A stretch of DNA of 64,000 nt, from assembly GCF_037038585.1 (NCBI RefSeq), contig NC_092560.1:85173549-85237548 (forward strand). Direction: 5' to 3'. The notes under the pieces were generated by a model, which saw nothing but the letters and a program-made list of their open reading frames with translations, ran no database searches and was not told the DNA's origin. Both the position numbers and the translations under genes were made by a program. Position 1 is the first letter of the stretch. Each line of letters opens with the position of its first letter. Positions 1-12,180 of the stretch are shown in pieces. This stretch comes from Patagioenas fasciata (Eukaryota > Chordata > Aves > Columbiformes > Columbidae).

Positions 1-1680
1 GAGAGAAGGAATACAAGCAACAAATCAACCTGGAACCAAAATTCAAAGCAGCGCTTGGCAGCCCGGCCAGGCTGGGTGCTCGGCAGCACCGGCCGTGGCA
101 GTGGGGATGTCGGGTCCCGTGGCCATGGGGACAGCACCGCCATCCCACAGGACCCTGTGCCAGACTCTGCCTCCTAAACCCCTCGTGAAATCCTGAGCGA
201 AACGAGGTTGTCCAGCCTTGGCGGTGCGAGGAAGGGCTGTGGGGAAGGGGCAGGCTGGGACACCAGGCGGGCTGGGACGCCGGGCACGCTGCCATGGGAC
301 AGCCAGGAACCGCAGGTCCTAGCGGCCCGCCCTCCTGGGACCCGCGCACCAGTGTGATGGCCAGAGGTATGTTTATTTATAGCGCTTACTCCAGCTGCCG
401 ACATCTCCTGCCAAGGGACTGTGCAGGCAGACCCCGTCTGTGGGCGGCAGAAGGGCTGTCAGCAGCACCGCTGAGCGCCCGAGCCCCGGGGTGCGAGGCG
501 CTGCACGCCCGCTAACAAAGAGATTTCCCTGCCGGTTCAGAGGTTGTGAATTTGATAAACTGTCTCGTATTTTTAAATGAAAATATGATACTTCATCTTT
601 CTAATGACAGAAAACTTGGAGATGGTTTACAGTAATATATGCCTTTTTTAATACATGGCTCGCAATCTCGGGCCAGCAGCTGTATGAAGAATGGAGTAGC
701 AGGCAAAAGGTTAATAGAGCATTGGTCCTTTTTTAATTGAAAAAATGACTGAGGGACCATGTAGCAGACCGAGCAGTAATATTATTACAGGCTGTAAGTA
801 CTGTTCCAGAGACTTACTGTTCATCTGGGAGCAGAGTAATGAGCGCCGGGCTGCGTCTCCGGCCTCGGCAGGAATGCGGCTCGCTCGCAAACAGGTTCCT
901 AACCCGCTCGCCTAGGAACGTGCAGGTGATTTCATTGATGTTTGGCTCCCTTTGCAAACTTTGCACGTGGCACAGTCCTGCAGAAGACCGATTCCTCCAA
1001 ACCACACCTCGGCAGCATCACCCCCGATCCGCGCGGGTGTGAGCAGAGGCTTGGGGCTGGGCTTTGTGTTGCGGGGTACAGGGATGTAGCGGGGTGCCTT
1101 CTGATCTGCCATGTGGCAGCTCTCTGCTGGGTGCAAAGCAGCGCTGCTGGATCAGTCCCGGGCAAACGGCAGCAACGCACATCGCGGTGGATGCCGCCCT
1201 GCGCCCCGCGGGTTCGGCTCCGCGCTGCCGGCCCCAGGGATTTGCACCCGCAAAGGGGAATCGCTTCACTTTTCTGCCTTTACACACAGGTCTTATCAGG
1301 CTTGGTGTGACGTGTAGAGCAGCAAAAACGTCACAGGGGTTTGGGGGTAAAGCAGGCAGTGTGCTGGAGCCTCCCCTGAGCACGGCCCCACAGGCAGGGC
1401 TGCCTATAGACCTATAGGTGATGGGTGCATACGGGCCACCCTCTCCAGGCTGTACCTGCGCTGAACGAGGTGACCTTGGTATTTACACTGGAGGTTCCTC
1501 CTCCAACAGCTGGGTTTGAAACCCTGGGGAAAATCTGTGTGCACCAATAGAAGAACGAAAGATAATAAATCAAGCCAATGACATGGAGAAAGCTCCCCAA
1601 AAGCCTGCAAAAATGGGCCATGAGACTTAAACTACCCTGAGATCCTCTGGGGGAAAGATGCTTAAACAAGAAATAAATTA
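1..1680. other. Intergenic flank upstream of ST8SIA3, no gene seen
   Basis: No ORF here resembles a known protein and I see no exon-like segment with good splice signals. About 530-830 is AT-rich, unique-looking sequence between GC-rich blocks, with the appearance of a vertebrate conserved non-coding element, but conservation cannot be tested from one sequence. The rest is mixed GC-rich DNA. Confidence 0.5.
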
Positions 1681-1864
1681 TAGTAGTAAATTATAATGTG
1701 AAGAAATACTGAGCTTAATGTCCTACTCAGGTGACGAAGGGGAGGAGCAGGGCTGATGGTCATTAGTCACCAAGTCCCCTGAAGCCGGGGTAGTTGCTCA
1801 AGGCATTAAAAATAGAGGAGCCAGGGAGGACGGAGGAGGACGGAGGAGGCCATAGGGGACAGGG
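1681..1864 (+). repeat. Left arm of a long inverted duplication
   Basis: This 184-bp segment reappears as its reverse complement at 2749-2921, nearly identical apart from a 10-bp tandem addition near 1835 and a few single-base changes. Both ends are abrupt: 1680/2922 and 1865/2748 do not match. No direct repeats flank this copy, so it is the better candidate for the ancestral copy. It contains no ORF of note and shows no transposase or typical terminal repeat. Confidence 0.9.
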
Positions 1865-2711
1865 ATTACTTTTAACATGCGGGCCATGTCAGGAAGGCAG
1901 AGGGTCGGGGTCTGTGGGGGCAGCCGCCTGGTGTCCCCGTCCCTGCGGTGAGGGAGCGCGGTGGAGACAGGCTGGAGAAACAAAACAGCGATGGAGGGGT
2001 TTGGTGCTGCGCAGGATGTCGCTAATGGGGTAGATGGCCCTCAGCACTAATTACTGCACAACCTGACAGACAAGGGAAACCCCCGTTTCAGGCTGCGGGT
2101 CGAAGGGACCCCATCCCTTGGTGGTGGTGGGCACCGGGCTGGCCGGAGCAGAGGGACAGGCACGGGTTTACTGCGGATGTGGGGCTGGTACCCGGCTCAG
2201 CGCGGAGCAGAGGCTGCGGGCAGGCCCGGTGGTGCAGACAGCGCTAACTGATGAGGAGCTGCCATCGGAGAGCTGCGTCATCCGAGGAGCGGGGCTGGGG
2301 CTGGCTGGGGAGCCGGGCTGCTAAACGGGCTGCGGCGGCTCTCGGCGCTGGGGAGGATTTATGCTCCGGAGGAGCAGCTCTATCTGTCATCTGTGAAAAG
2401 CCTCATTTACAGAGAGACACTGCGAGGAAAGGCAATCAGCTTGAAACCTGCTAAGCTGGGAATTTATAACTGCTCTGCAAGGGAGAGCTCGTCCCTCCCT
2501 TCAGCAGCAGCCGCAGCGGTGGCGCTGGGCAGCAGCCTGGGGACACCCCGGGGACACGCTCCACGCGGGGCTCGCTCCACGCGGGGCTCCCCTGGCCCCA
2601 GCCTCCCTCGAAGCTCTAAGTCCAGCGAGTAAATCCAGCTGTAACTCCAGGGAGAGGTCGTCCCTCCTTCATCAGGAGCCACAGGGGCTGTCATTGCCCT
2701 GCCAGCCTGGG
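1865..2711. other. Spacer between the inverted arms
   Basis: About 0.85 kb of mixed unique sequence with no recognisable gene. A short direct duplication of a CCACGCGGGGCTC-like motif lies near 2567-2592. If the two arms paired, this would be the loop. Confidence 0.4.
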
Positions 2712-2748
2712 GCAGGACAGGACAGGACAGAGAGCCTTCCTGGCACAG
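2712..2748 (+). repeat. Direct repeat on the left of the inverted right arm
   Basis: The first 21 bp (three GGACA-type pentamers) and the terminal CTGGCACAG are also found at 2933-2966, on the far side of the right arm. This copy ends exactly where the right arm begins (2749), so the pair resembles a target-site duplication around an inserted segment. Confidence 0.7.
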
Positions 2749-2921
2749 CCCTGTCCCCTATGGCCTCCTCCGTCCTCCCTGGCTCCTCTATTTTTAATGC
2801 CTTCAGCAACTACCCAGCTTCAGGGGACTTGGTGACTAATGACCATCAGCCCTGCTCCTCCCCTTCGTCACCTGAGCAGGACATTAAGCTCAGTATTTCT
2901 TCACATTATAATTTACTACTA
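2749..2921 (-). repeat. Right arm of the inverted duplication
   Basis: Reverse-complement copy of 1681-1864 (173 bp, a few differences plus an 11-bp length difference). It is bordered by direct repeats 2712-2748 and 2933-2966, with an 11-bp gap on the right side. The spacer between arms is 884 bp. The high identity implies a recent event or gene conversion. Confidence 0.9.
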
Positions 2922-2932
2922 CGTCCTGTCCA

Positions 2933-2966
2933 GCAGGACAGGACAGGACAGAGGGAGCTGGCACAG
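2933..2966 (+). repeat. Direct repeat on the right of the inverted right arm
   Basis: Shares 21 consecutive bases and then CTGGCACAG with 2712-2748. The partner copy carries 3 extra bases in the middle. Confidence 0.7.
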
Positions 2967-4607
2967 GGTCACAATGGCCCCCGTCTGCTCGGTGGGGGTG
3001 GCGCTGCCCCCCACAACAAGTCCTTACCGAACCCTGGCGCTGTCCCCTCGCTGCTGGGGTCACAGCCTGGTCGCAGACACTGACACTTCGGGGGACAGCC
3101 AGGGGACCGGGCACAGTCACCCCCTTCCCCAGACAACCCCACGGGCACTTTAAATTGGTCACCGTTAGTGACTCTTTGCTGGCACAGGGTTGTGAAGGGC
3201 GCAGCTCCTGCGGGAGCGGAGCCCCCAGCGCCCCCCAAGCCGGAGCCGCACACCCCGCCGCAGGACGCAGAGCTCGCTCTGGAGCCGCACACCCCGCCGC
3301 AGGACGCAGAGCTCGCTCTGGAGCCGCACAGCCCGCTGCAGGACACAGAGCTTGCTCCAGCGCCACTGCCATCTCCTCCCCTGTGGAGGACGAGCTCCGG
3401 CTACTCCCATCCATCTCATCCTTTCAAGTCATCTTCCTCCTGCAATTTCCCCTCACCCCGAAAAGAGTGAAAAATCGATCGGTTTCTGTCCAATTTCAGA
3501 GCGGGAGGGGGAAGGAGCGGGCGAGAGGCAGGCGATGCCATTGCTGCTCTCAGCACGTGCTTCCCCGTGTCCCCCGCCAGAGCCTGCGCTGGGCAGGAGC
3601 ATCGATCCCCGGCCTCCAGCGCCCGCCAGAGCCACAGCACACAGCTCCGGCCCCTTCGGACCCAAACCCGCCCGTCCTGCGCTGGGGACGGGACAGGGCT
3701 CGCTGTCCCCACGGCCACGCAGCGTCACGTCCCCGAGGCAAACATCTGCGCCGCAGCGTGGCTGCTCAGACGCTGAATTTGTGCTGTAATGTATCACTAT
3801 TGCACCCTGTGCCAGATCTGACAACAAGTATGATTTTAGGTGTCGTGCGGCAGGCATTTAATTATTGGAGACATGGGCTTAATGGTGTTTGTGTCACAGG
3901 AGCGAACGGTACAGATGTATCCTGGCTCCAGGAGACTGAAATTCTTGCTCCAAAAGTAACTCTCCTGATAACAGGTAATTTTACAAAAACGGTTAAATGA
4001 ATCAGATTCAAACAAGGTCTGTTTTTTCCACCTGGTCAATAGATCCGAAAGAAACAATGCCAAATATCATGAGTTATTGTGCGGCACTGATGACTGTCAG
4101 GACAATGGGAATAGCAAAGACAAATACACACCTTTTCCTTGGTTATTACTTTAAGCCTTTTATTATCATTATTATGGGTGATTAAAAATCCCATTAATCA
4201 GATGCTAAACAGATTAAACTCTATGAATTAATTTTCTGGAAATAACTAAGACAAACATTCTGTGCAGAGCTCATTTAATGAAATAGAAGCTGTTTATCTG
4301 CAAAATTAGGGCTTGCGCATATCTGAGCTTCAGCTGGAAAAATCCGCTGCCGTGTGGGCACGGCGGGCGCAGGCTGGAGACGCCACCGATTTTTTACCCA
4401 TTCTAAGTAAAAGAAAGATCTTGCTCTAAGTAATTTATGATTCATTACGCAAAGAGCTCATTAGCCAGGACTAGAAAATAAAATTACAGTCATTTAAGAA
4501 ATAATTCCTTGATGTAGTGTTTAAGACGGGAGGCTGCAGGATGGAGGCAGCATCCTGGGGAGCAGTGGCTGTGCTGGCGGTGGCTGCATCGGGAGAGGGA
4601 CGGGACC
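2967..4607. other. Intergenic, GC-rich then AT-rich non-coding DNA
   Basis: 2967-3780 is GC-rich and includes a 3-copy 39-bp repeat. From about 3780 to 4500 the composition changes to unique AT-rich sequence (for example around 3840-3990 and 4140-4330) without repeats or coding signal, which looks like conserved non-coding DNA upstream of a neural gene. No gene is supported. Confidence 0.45.
3243..3359 (+). repeat. Tandem repeat, 39-bp unit, 3 copies
   Basis: Copies begin at 3243, 3282 and 3321, each starting GAGCCGCACA. The third copy is the most diverged. A period divisible by three keeps several frames open, which explains the local ORFs. Confidence 0.9.
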
Positions 4608-6935
4608 CTCTGGGCACACGGAACCTGCCGTGGTTTGGGCACCCTCTGGGCACATGGAACCTGCCGTGGTTTGGGCACCCTCTGGGCACACGGAACCTGC
4701 TGTGGTTTGGGCACCCTCTGGCACACAGAACCTGCCGTGGTTTGGGCACCCTCTGGGCACACAGCACCTGCCGTGGTTTGGGCACCCTCTGGGCACATGG
4801 AACCTGCTGTGGTTTGGGCACCCTCTGGGCACACGGAACCTGCTGTGGTTTGGGCACCCTCTGGGCACACAGCACCTGCCGTGGTTTGGGCACCCTCTGG
4901 GCACACAGCACCTGCCGTGGTTTGGGCACCCTCTGGGCACACAGAACCTGCCGTGGTTTGGGCACCCTCTGGGCACACGGAACCTGCCGTGGTTTGGGCA
5001 CCCTCTGGGCACACAGCACCTGCCGTGGTTTGGGCACCCTCTGGGCACATGGAACCTGCCGTGGTTTGGGCACCCTCTGGGCACACAGCACCTGCCGTGG
5101 TTTGGGCACCCTCTGGGCACACGGAACCTGCTGTGGTTTGGGCACCCTCTGGGCACACAGAACCTGCCGTGGTTTGGGCACCCTCTGGGCACACGGAACC
5201 TGCCGTGGTTTGGGCACCCTCTGGCACACAGCACCTGCCGTGGTTTGGGCACCCTCTGGGCACACAGCACCTGCCGTGGTTTGGGCACCCTCTGGGCACA
5301 TGGAACCTGCTGTGGTTTGGGCACCCTCTGGGCACACAGAACCTGCCGTGGTTTGGGCACCCTCTGGGCACACGGAACCTGCCGTGGTTTGGGCACCCTC
5401 TGGGCACACGGAACCTGCCGTGGTTTGGGCACCCTCTGGGCACACAGCACCTGCCGTGGTTTGGGGACCCTCTGGGCACATGGAACCTGCCATGGTTTGG
5501 GCACCCTCTGGGCACACGGAACCTGCTGTGGTTTGGGCACCCTCTGGGCACACAGCACCTGCCGTGGTTTGGGCACCCTCTGGGCACACAGCACCTGCTG
5601 TGGTTTGGGCACCCTCTGGGCACACAGCACCTGCCGTGGTTTGGGCACCCTCTGGGCACACAGCACCTGCCGTGGTTTGGGCACCCTCTGGGCACACAGC
5701 ACCTGCCGTGGTTTGGGCACCCTCTGGGCACACAGCACCTGCTGTGGTTTGGGCACCCTCTGGGCACACAGCACCTGCCGTGGTTTGGGCACCCTCTGGG
5801 CACACAGCACCTGCCGTGGTTTGGGCACCCTCTGGGCACACAGAACCTGCTGTGGTTTGGGGACCCTCTGGGCACATGGAACCTGCCGTGGTTTGGGCAC
5901 CCTCTGGGCACATGGAACCTGCCATGGTTTGGGCACCCTCTGGGCACACGGAACCTGCTGTGGTTTGGGCACCCTCTGGGCACACAGCACCTGCCGTGGT
6001 TTGGGCACCCTCTGGCACACAGAACCTGCCGTGGTTTGGGCACCCTCTGGGCACACAGCACCTGCCGTGGTTTGGGCACCCTCTGGGCACACAGCACCTG
6101 CCGTGGTTTGGGCACCCTCTGGGCACACAGCACCTGCCGTGGTTTGGGCACCCTCTGGGCACACAGAACCTGCTGTGGTTTGGGGACCCTCTGGGCACAT
6201 GGAACCTGCCGTGGTTTGGGCACCCTCTGGGCACACAGCACCTGCTGTGGTTTGGGCACCCTCTGGGCACACAGAACCTGCTGTGGTTTGGGCACCCTCT
6301 GGGCACACAGAACCTGCCGTGGTTTGGGCACCCTCTGGGCACACAGAACCTGCTGTGGTTTGGGGACCCTCTGGGCACACGGAACCTGCCGTGGTTTGGG
6401 CACCCTCTGGGCACATGGAACCTGCCGTGGTTTGGGCACCCTCTGGGCTCATGGAACCTGCTGTGGTTTGGGCACCCTCTGGGCACACAGCACCTGCTGT
6501 GGTTTGGGCACCCTCTGGCACACAGCACCTGCTGTGGTTTGGGCACCCTCTGGCACACAGCACCTGCCGTGGTTTGGGGACCCTCTGGGCACATGGAACC
6601 TGCCGTGGTTTGGGCACCCTCTGGGCACACAGAACCTGCTGTGGTTTGGGGACCCTCTGGGCACACGGAACCTGCCGTGGTTTGGGCACCCTCTGGGCAC
6701 ATGGAACCTGCTGTGGTTTGGGCACCCTCTGGGCTCATGGAACCTGCTGTGGTTTGGGCACCCTCTGAGCTCATGGAACCTGCTGTGGTTTGGGCACCCT
6801 CTGGGCACACAGCACCTGCCGTGGTTTGGGCACCCTCTGGGCACATGGAACCTGCCGTGGTTTGGGCACCCTCTGGCACACAGCACCTGCCGTGGTTTGG
6901 GCACCCTCTGGCACACAGCACCTGCCGTGGTTTGG
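4608..6935 (+). repeat. Minisatellite, 36-bp unit, about 64 copies
   Basis: A 2.3-kb array whose unit has a constant part (CTCTGGGCAC, then CCTG, then C/T GTGGTTTGGGCAC) and a variable 8-mer with four main states (ACGGAACC, ATGGAACC, ACAGCACC, ACAGAACC). A few units lack one G (35 bp), shifting the phase. Because 36 is a multiple of 3 and the unit lacks stops, all frames on both strands stay open for 600-820 codons. These are not genes: there is no start context or splice context, and the peptide is a 12-residue tandem with no unique part. Confidence 0.97.
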
Positions 6936-9647
6936 ACACAACAGTTCACATATAAAACCCACGCCAGGCACAGCGCAGCTCCAAAGTCCTCCGGTCTGTG
7001 TGCCCTGCAGGGACCACCAGTGCCAAACCCCTCAGCGTGTGCTTCATTTCCCCTTTGCACTTACCCGCGCTATAAAGCGACCGTAAAGAATTAGTTAGAA
7101 GTTGTGCGCAGCCAAAGCTAACATTTTTCTTGCAGCGGCACCTCTCCGTCTGGTTGTAGGCTGGCCTGTTACCCATGAACGGCAACACAAAGTGGGGATC
7201 AATGCGAGCAGCTGCCCGGGACCCACGGAATCACCTCTTGCCCCGTGGGAGACCAGGGCAGTGCCTGCGCTGCCACCGACCCCAAATCCCCAGCCCGACA
7301 GCCGCCCTGCGGAACACCCCGATGTCCCCAGCACCCACATCAGCAGCTCTGCCCAGAGGAACCCCCCCAGGCAAGTCGTGCTTCCCTTCAAACAGTTCCG
7401 TAATCAGGGTATTTCATTCTCATGAGTGACGGCTGGTGTGTTTTTATCACGGCTGTGGGTCGTGCCCACAGACCTGCTGCTGGGTCCAAGCACCCTTGAG
7501 CTGGCACTGCCCTGGGGACAAAGAACGATGGCCTTGGACGGGTACCCTAAAATAAGATGCCTTCTTCTGGTACGCCAGCAAACACATCTGGGGAGCTGCA
7601 GGCTGGGTTCAGCCTCAGAGGTTGAGATTTGCTAACAGGCAACGTTTTTGCCCAGGCTGAAGTGCGTATGGCAGCACAGTTTCACCGCATTAAACCGCTC
7701 CGCAGCCAGACTCAGCCCCTGAAGCCGCCGCCTCGACAGCACTGAGATTTGCAGTCAGTCTGAGGATTTTCGTGTTGGTTTACCCACATCTGCACCCCTG
7801 TGCCAGTCACACCCTCAACCTCTCCTCTCTGAGCAAGAAGTAAGCGGGATACAAGATTCCTGTGTAACCATTTTACCTGCTGCAAATTAAACACGAAGGT
7901 GGTTCTTATCAGTTTTGCCATTAATGACAGTGATACCAGAAATGAGCATTAATTGATTTTTCACTGATATCTTTCCCTCCCACGATTATGGAGCTGTCTT
8001 TGAGTGTAAAATACTGGAGCCACCGTGCTAAAAAAGTTTCTCCTCCTGAAACTGCCGGGCTGCTCACCGCTGTTATCCCCATGGCATGAGGAACAATCCC
8101 AGCCGCTAAGGCACTTCTCTGCCTCCTAAGTAATGCTTTTGTGCTAAAAAGAAAGCACCGAAAGAGCTTTTAAATCCAGTATCCAACCCTTAAAGCATCA
8201 TCTGAGACAAGCAGCTTTCTGTTTGCATTCATTTGTAGCCTGCTCTAGAAATTGCCTATTGAATTACTATCTCTTATGCCTGTTTAAATAAATAGGCATA
8301 TTTGTTATTGCTGTTGAAAGTTCCATGTTTGCCTTTTTAAGTCATTTGATTAGGAAGTCAAGAGAATATTTTAGCGGCAAAGAAGGCACTGACAATCAGC
8401 ACGAGTAGGAATAATCCAATTTTCTTTGCAAAGAAGGGCAAGGGTCCTCCTAGGAGGTCAAAGCTCCCTTAGCACAATTAGAACTTTAATTAACGAAATT
8501 GGCTGAGCTTATTTGTCGGTGCCCGGCAGAGCTGTGGGCGGGGGGCTGTCCCGGCCGCGGCAGAGCGTGCGGAGCCCCGACCCACCGCAGCCCTTCGCTC
8601 GGGAGATGGAGCTTTGGGGCTCTTTGTTCAGCGCCGGGAGCAAACCTGGCCTTGCGCAGCGGCTCTGTGACGGGCGCACGACCCGCGCTATCTCGTGCTG
8701 TTCAGACATGCTGTCTGCAATTAATATTGCATAGTGGCCTCCTGATTCCTAAATTATGTATTTCTCCTTCTCAGCATCATGTGTTTTTTACAGGGTTAAT
8801 TATTTTCCATCATTCTGCCTTTAGCAACAGTCGACTTAATTAAGGGGGCCAAGTTCCGCTCTCATTTCTGCCTGGCGGATCCTAATGAAATCAATGGAGC
8901 CGCGCGGTGTAAAGGGGAGAGGGACGGTGGCCATCTACGTACAAATAAAACGTTCCCTCTCTTGGTGATTAATGCATAAAATTAAACCAAGGCCTAATCT
9001 CCATCTTTAGACCATCACGGAGTAAATTAGTGCAAACCCCCCTTGGAGCGGCTTTGCCACGTGCGGTGCCACTCTGCGCGTTCCCCTACAGCACCAGGAC
9101 CGCCAAGGGGGAAGGACCAGGAGAGGGATGCTCTGGTGACCCCAGCCCTGTGACACCGCTGCTGAGGCCACCAGATAAACCCCCAGCACGGGGAGACTGA
9201 GGGACCCCCAGAGCCGAACCCCCTGGTGCCGGGAGGGGTTGTTTACCGGCTGCTGCCGTGCCCGGCCAGCCCCACGCTGCAGCTCCAAACCCACCTCATC
9301 CCCCGGGATTAATTTTTACACAACCATTCTGGAGTCTGTGATAATCACTCCATAAAAAAATGAAGAGATTGGGGATTTTTTTCAATGCAGAGGATTAGGT
9401 GTAAAGACAAGTAATCTGCAGGAAGCTCAGCTGTGTGCGCACCACTAATCGCTCCTGTATTCCGCCCGCTTTAGCTCGTCCATCGGGATTTTCCACAGCG
9501 GGGCTGTTTGTCCTTGGGGAGCTCAGGACACGCAGACGGTCAGACACGTCCCGAGGGCCACGGCCATGTGCCAGCCCACGGGGGCTTGCACGGGGACAGA
9601 GGACAGCAGCCGCAGCAGCAGCTGGGGAGAGCAGCAGCCCTTTGCTA
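6936..9647. other. Intergenic, AT-rich candidate regulatory DNA, no gene
   Basis: No supported gene. About 7640-8480 and 8690-9010 are AT-rich, low-repeat stretches with many TAAT and ATTA cores, of the kind seen in conserved non-coding elements near developmental and neural genes. 8520-8690 is a short GC-rich interruption. Regulatory function is inference only. Confidence 0.4.
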
Positions 9648-10460
9648 CAGTGCATCCCTGCTGTGCATCCCTGCTGTGCATCCCCGCTGTGCATCCCCGC
9701 AGTGCAGTGCATCCCTGCAGTGAATCACTGCTGTGCATCCCTGCTGTGCATCCCCACAGTGCAGTGCATCCCTGCAGTGCATCCCCGCAGTGCTGTGCAT
9801 CCTTGCAATGCCATGCATCACTGCAGTGCATCCCTGCTGTGCTGTGCACCCTGCAGTGAAACACTGCAATGCCATGCATTGCTGCAGTGCATCCCTGCAG
9901 TGCTGTGCATCCCTGCAGTGCATCCCTGCAGCACATCCCTGCAGCGCATCCCTGCAGCGCATCCCTGCAGTGCATCCCTGCAGCGCATCCCTGCAGCACA
10001 TCCCTGCAGTGCATCCCTGCACTGCATCCCTGCAGTGCATCCCTGCTGTACTGTGCATCCCTGCAGTGCATCCCTGCAGTGCATCCCTGCTGTACTGTGC
10101 ATCCCTGCAGTGCATCCCTGCAGTGCATCCCTGCTGTGCATCCCTGCTGTACTGTGCATCCCTGCAGTGCCGTGCATCCCTGCAGTGCATCCCTGCAGTG
10201 CATCCCTGCTGTACTGTGCATCCCTGCTGTACTGTGCATCCCTGCAGTGCCGTGCATCCCTGCTGTGCATCCCTGCAGTGCCGTGCATCCCTGCAGTGCA
10301 TCCCTGCAGTGCATCCCTGCTGTGCTATGCATCCCTGCAGTGCATCCCTGCAGTGCCGTGCATCCCTGCAGTGCATCCCTGCTGTGCTATGCATCCCTGC
10401 AGTGCATCCCTGCAGTGCCGTGCATCCCTGCAGTGCATCCCTGCAGTGCCGTGCATCCCC
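9648..10460 (+). repeat. Minisatellite, 13-bp unit with 18-bp variants
   Basis: The basic unit is CAGTGCATCCCTG. Interspersed 18-bp forms carry an extra 5 bases (CAGTGCCGTGCATCCCTG, or a CTGTACTG version). The array spans about 0.8 kb and is rich in CTGCAG (PstI) sites. Long ORFs on both strands come from the repeat and encode only low-complexity Cys/Ile/Pro/His peptides. Confidence 0.95.
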
Positions 10461-11935
10461 GCTCCCAGGGGGAGATGTAGTAATTAGCATGGGAAACTTC
10501 TAGGGCAGCACCACAAACCAGCTGGTGGGACCTTGTGAAAACAGTGCAATATAAAATAGATGACTGGCTTAAATCCTGAGGCCTTCAGTAAATTCCTGGT
10601 GGTTTAACTAGGCCAAGTGCAGTTAATCATCTGGGAGCTGAGGTTTCCCCCAGAGCCTGGGCCCTTGTCTCCAGGTTTCCCTGGGTCCCCAGGAACCTCC
10701 TTGTGCTGAAGGGACGGGCACCGGGCGCTGAGGCTGCCAGGAAAGCGAGGGCTCCGAGCCTGGGAGAAACACTGTCCGTAGGGAAGTCAGAAAGGGACAT
10801 GTGCCCTTTATGTTTAGCAAGCATCTTTGCAAATATAATTAAAACAAATACGTATCTCAGGCTGCTCTGACCGCAGGTATAAGGAGGCAGTGCCAGATTT
10901 TTAAAACAAAATAACTTAAGCACTTAGAAAGGGACTCGAGCAGACTTTGTGTACTCATGTTCAAAATAATTGTCCCAGGAAACCCAGCTCAGCAGCCACC
11001 CGGGCTGAAAGCACTTAGGCACACTCGGGCAGGCGTTCAACAAAGCATTTAGCTGCCCCGGCGCTGCATCAGCACAAACCCCGGGGCCTTCGTGCGGGGG
11101 AGTGACTCAGGGAAATGGGGGGCTTGGTGCTGCGGCGGCCGGGGTCGCAGCGGGGACCCCGTGTCCCCAGCCCCGCCGCGGTGCCGTCCCTGCGCCCGGT
11201 GCCGGCGGCTCTGCCGCACAGCGGTGCCCTGGGCAGGCGGCGGGACGGGCGCAGCGGCTCCTCTCACCCCCCCGGGGAGCGCGGCTGCAGCGTGAGCCGG
11301 GATGCTGCAACGCGGCTGAGGGCGGGAGAGCTTCTGCTGATACATTCACGGGGCTTCACACACCAGCAGCCTGCCACGCACCTGGCTCTAAGGAGACTTT
11401 AAAACTATTTTGGGTGCAGTCTGTCAGACCAAGACCCCCCTTATGCTTGGAGACCCTAAACAGCAGCTTCAAAGAAGGGAGGGAAACCACAAAGATAGCC
11501 TGGAAAAGGTTGATTTCCGTGGGGGCAATTCTTCAAAGCACAGCTTTCCTGTCGAGTTAAATTGACCATGTCCCATTTCCACGAATAAGTCAAGAAGTGG
11601 GAACCTCTCCTAAGCACACAGCCAGCCCGACGGGTGTTTCCTCAGTTGGGCTTGAAAGCGAATCTATGCTCCTGGTTTCTTTTAAGTGGTGTAGCTGCGC
11701 TTCTCCTCCATTGGAATGCCGCCTTGCTCTGCTCTGTTCTGCTGGCTGCAACCTTGTCCCTGCTCCGAGCACGGTTCTTCTCTACTTTGGTGAAAATGCC
11801 GTCAGGTGCAGTGCTGCAGGGACACCCAGGCACACGGAATGCACTGGGAATGCTGGAAAGAGCTCCCACTCTGCACTGCAACTCGCTCTGGGCAGGTGGT
11901 GACATCTCCTTTCAGAAATCCCCCACCCAGCTGCC
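10461..11935. other. Intergenic, no gene; small CpG-rich patch
   Basis: 10480-11040 is AT-rich unique sequence. About 11090-11320 is strongly CpG-rich, like a small CpG island, but with no convincing first exon or coding sequence next to it. 11330-11935 is unremarkable. Confidence 0.4.
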
Positions 11936-12180
11936 AGGTGTCCATCCCAGGTATCCATCCCAGGGTGTCCATCCTGGGTGTCCATCCCTCAGTGTCTATC
12001 CCAGGGTGTCCATCCTGGGTGTCCATTCTGGGTGTTCATCCCAGGGTGTCCATCCTGGGTGTCCATCCCCGGTGTCCATCCCTCAGTGTCCATCCCCGGT
12101 GTCCATCCCTCAGTGTCCATCCCAGGTGTCCATCCTGGATATCCATCTCTTGGTGTCCATCCTGGGTGTCCATCCCAGGG
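11936..12180 (+). repeat. Minisatellite, 14-15-bp unit
   Basis: About 17 copies of a unit built on GTGTCCATCC followed by CAGG, TGGG, CCG or CTCA variants. Each unit is degenerate, so the array is probably old. Confidence 0.9.

Noticed and set aside
1681-2921. TIR-type DNA transposon with 180-bp terminal inverted repeats
   Set aside because: No target-site duplication flanks the whole unit, no transposase-like ORF lies in the spacer, and direct repeats flank only the right arm.
4471-7094. Six overlapping ORFs of 600-820 codons on both strands
   Set aside because: All are frames through the stop-free 36-bp minisatellite; no unique domain, no conserved start or splice context.
9435-10503. ORFs of 200-350 codons on both strands
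   Set aside because: Low-complexity products of the 13/18-bp minisatellite.
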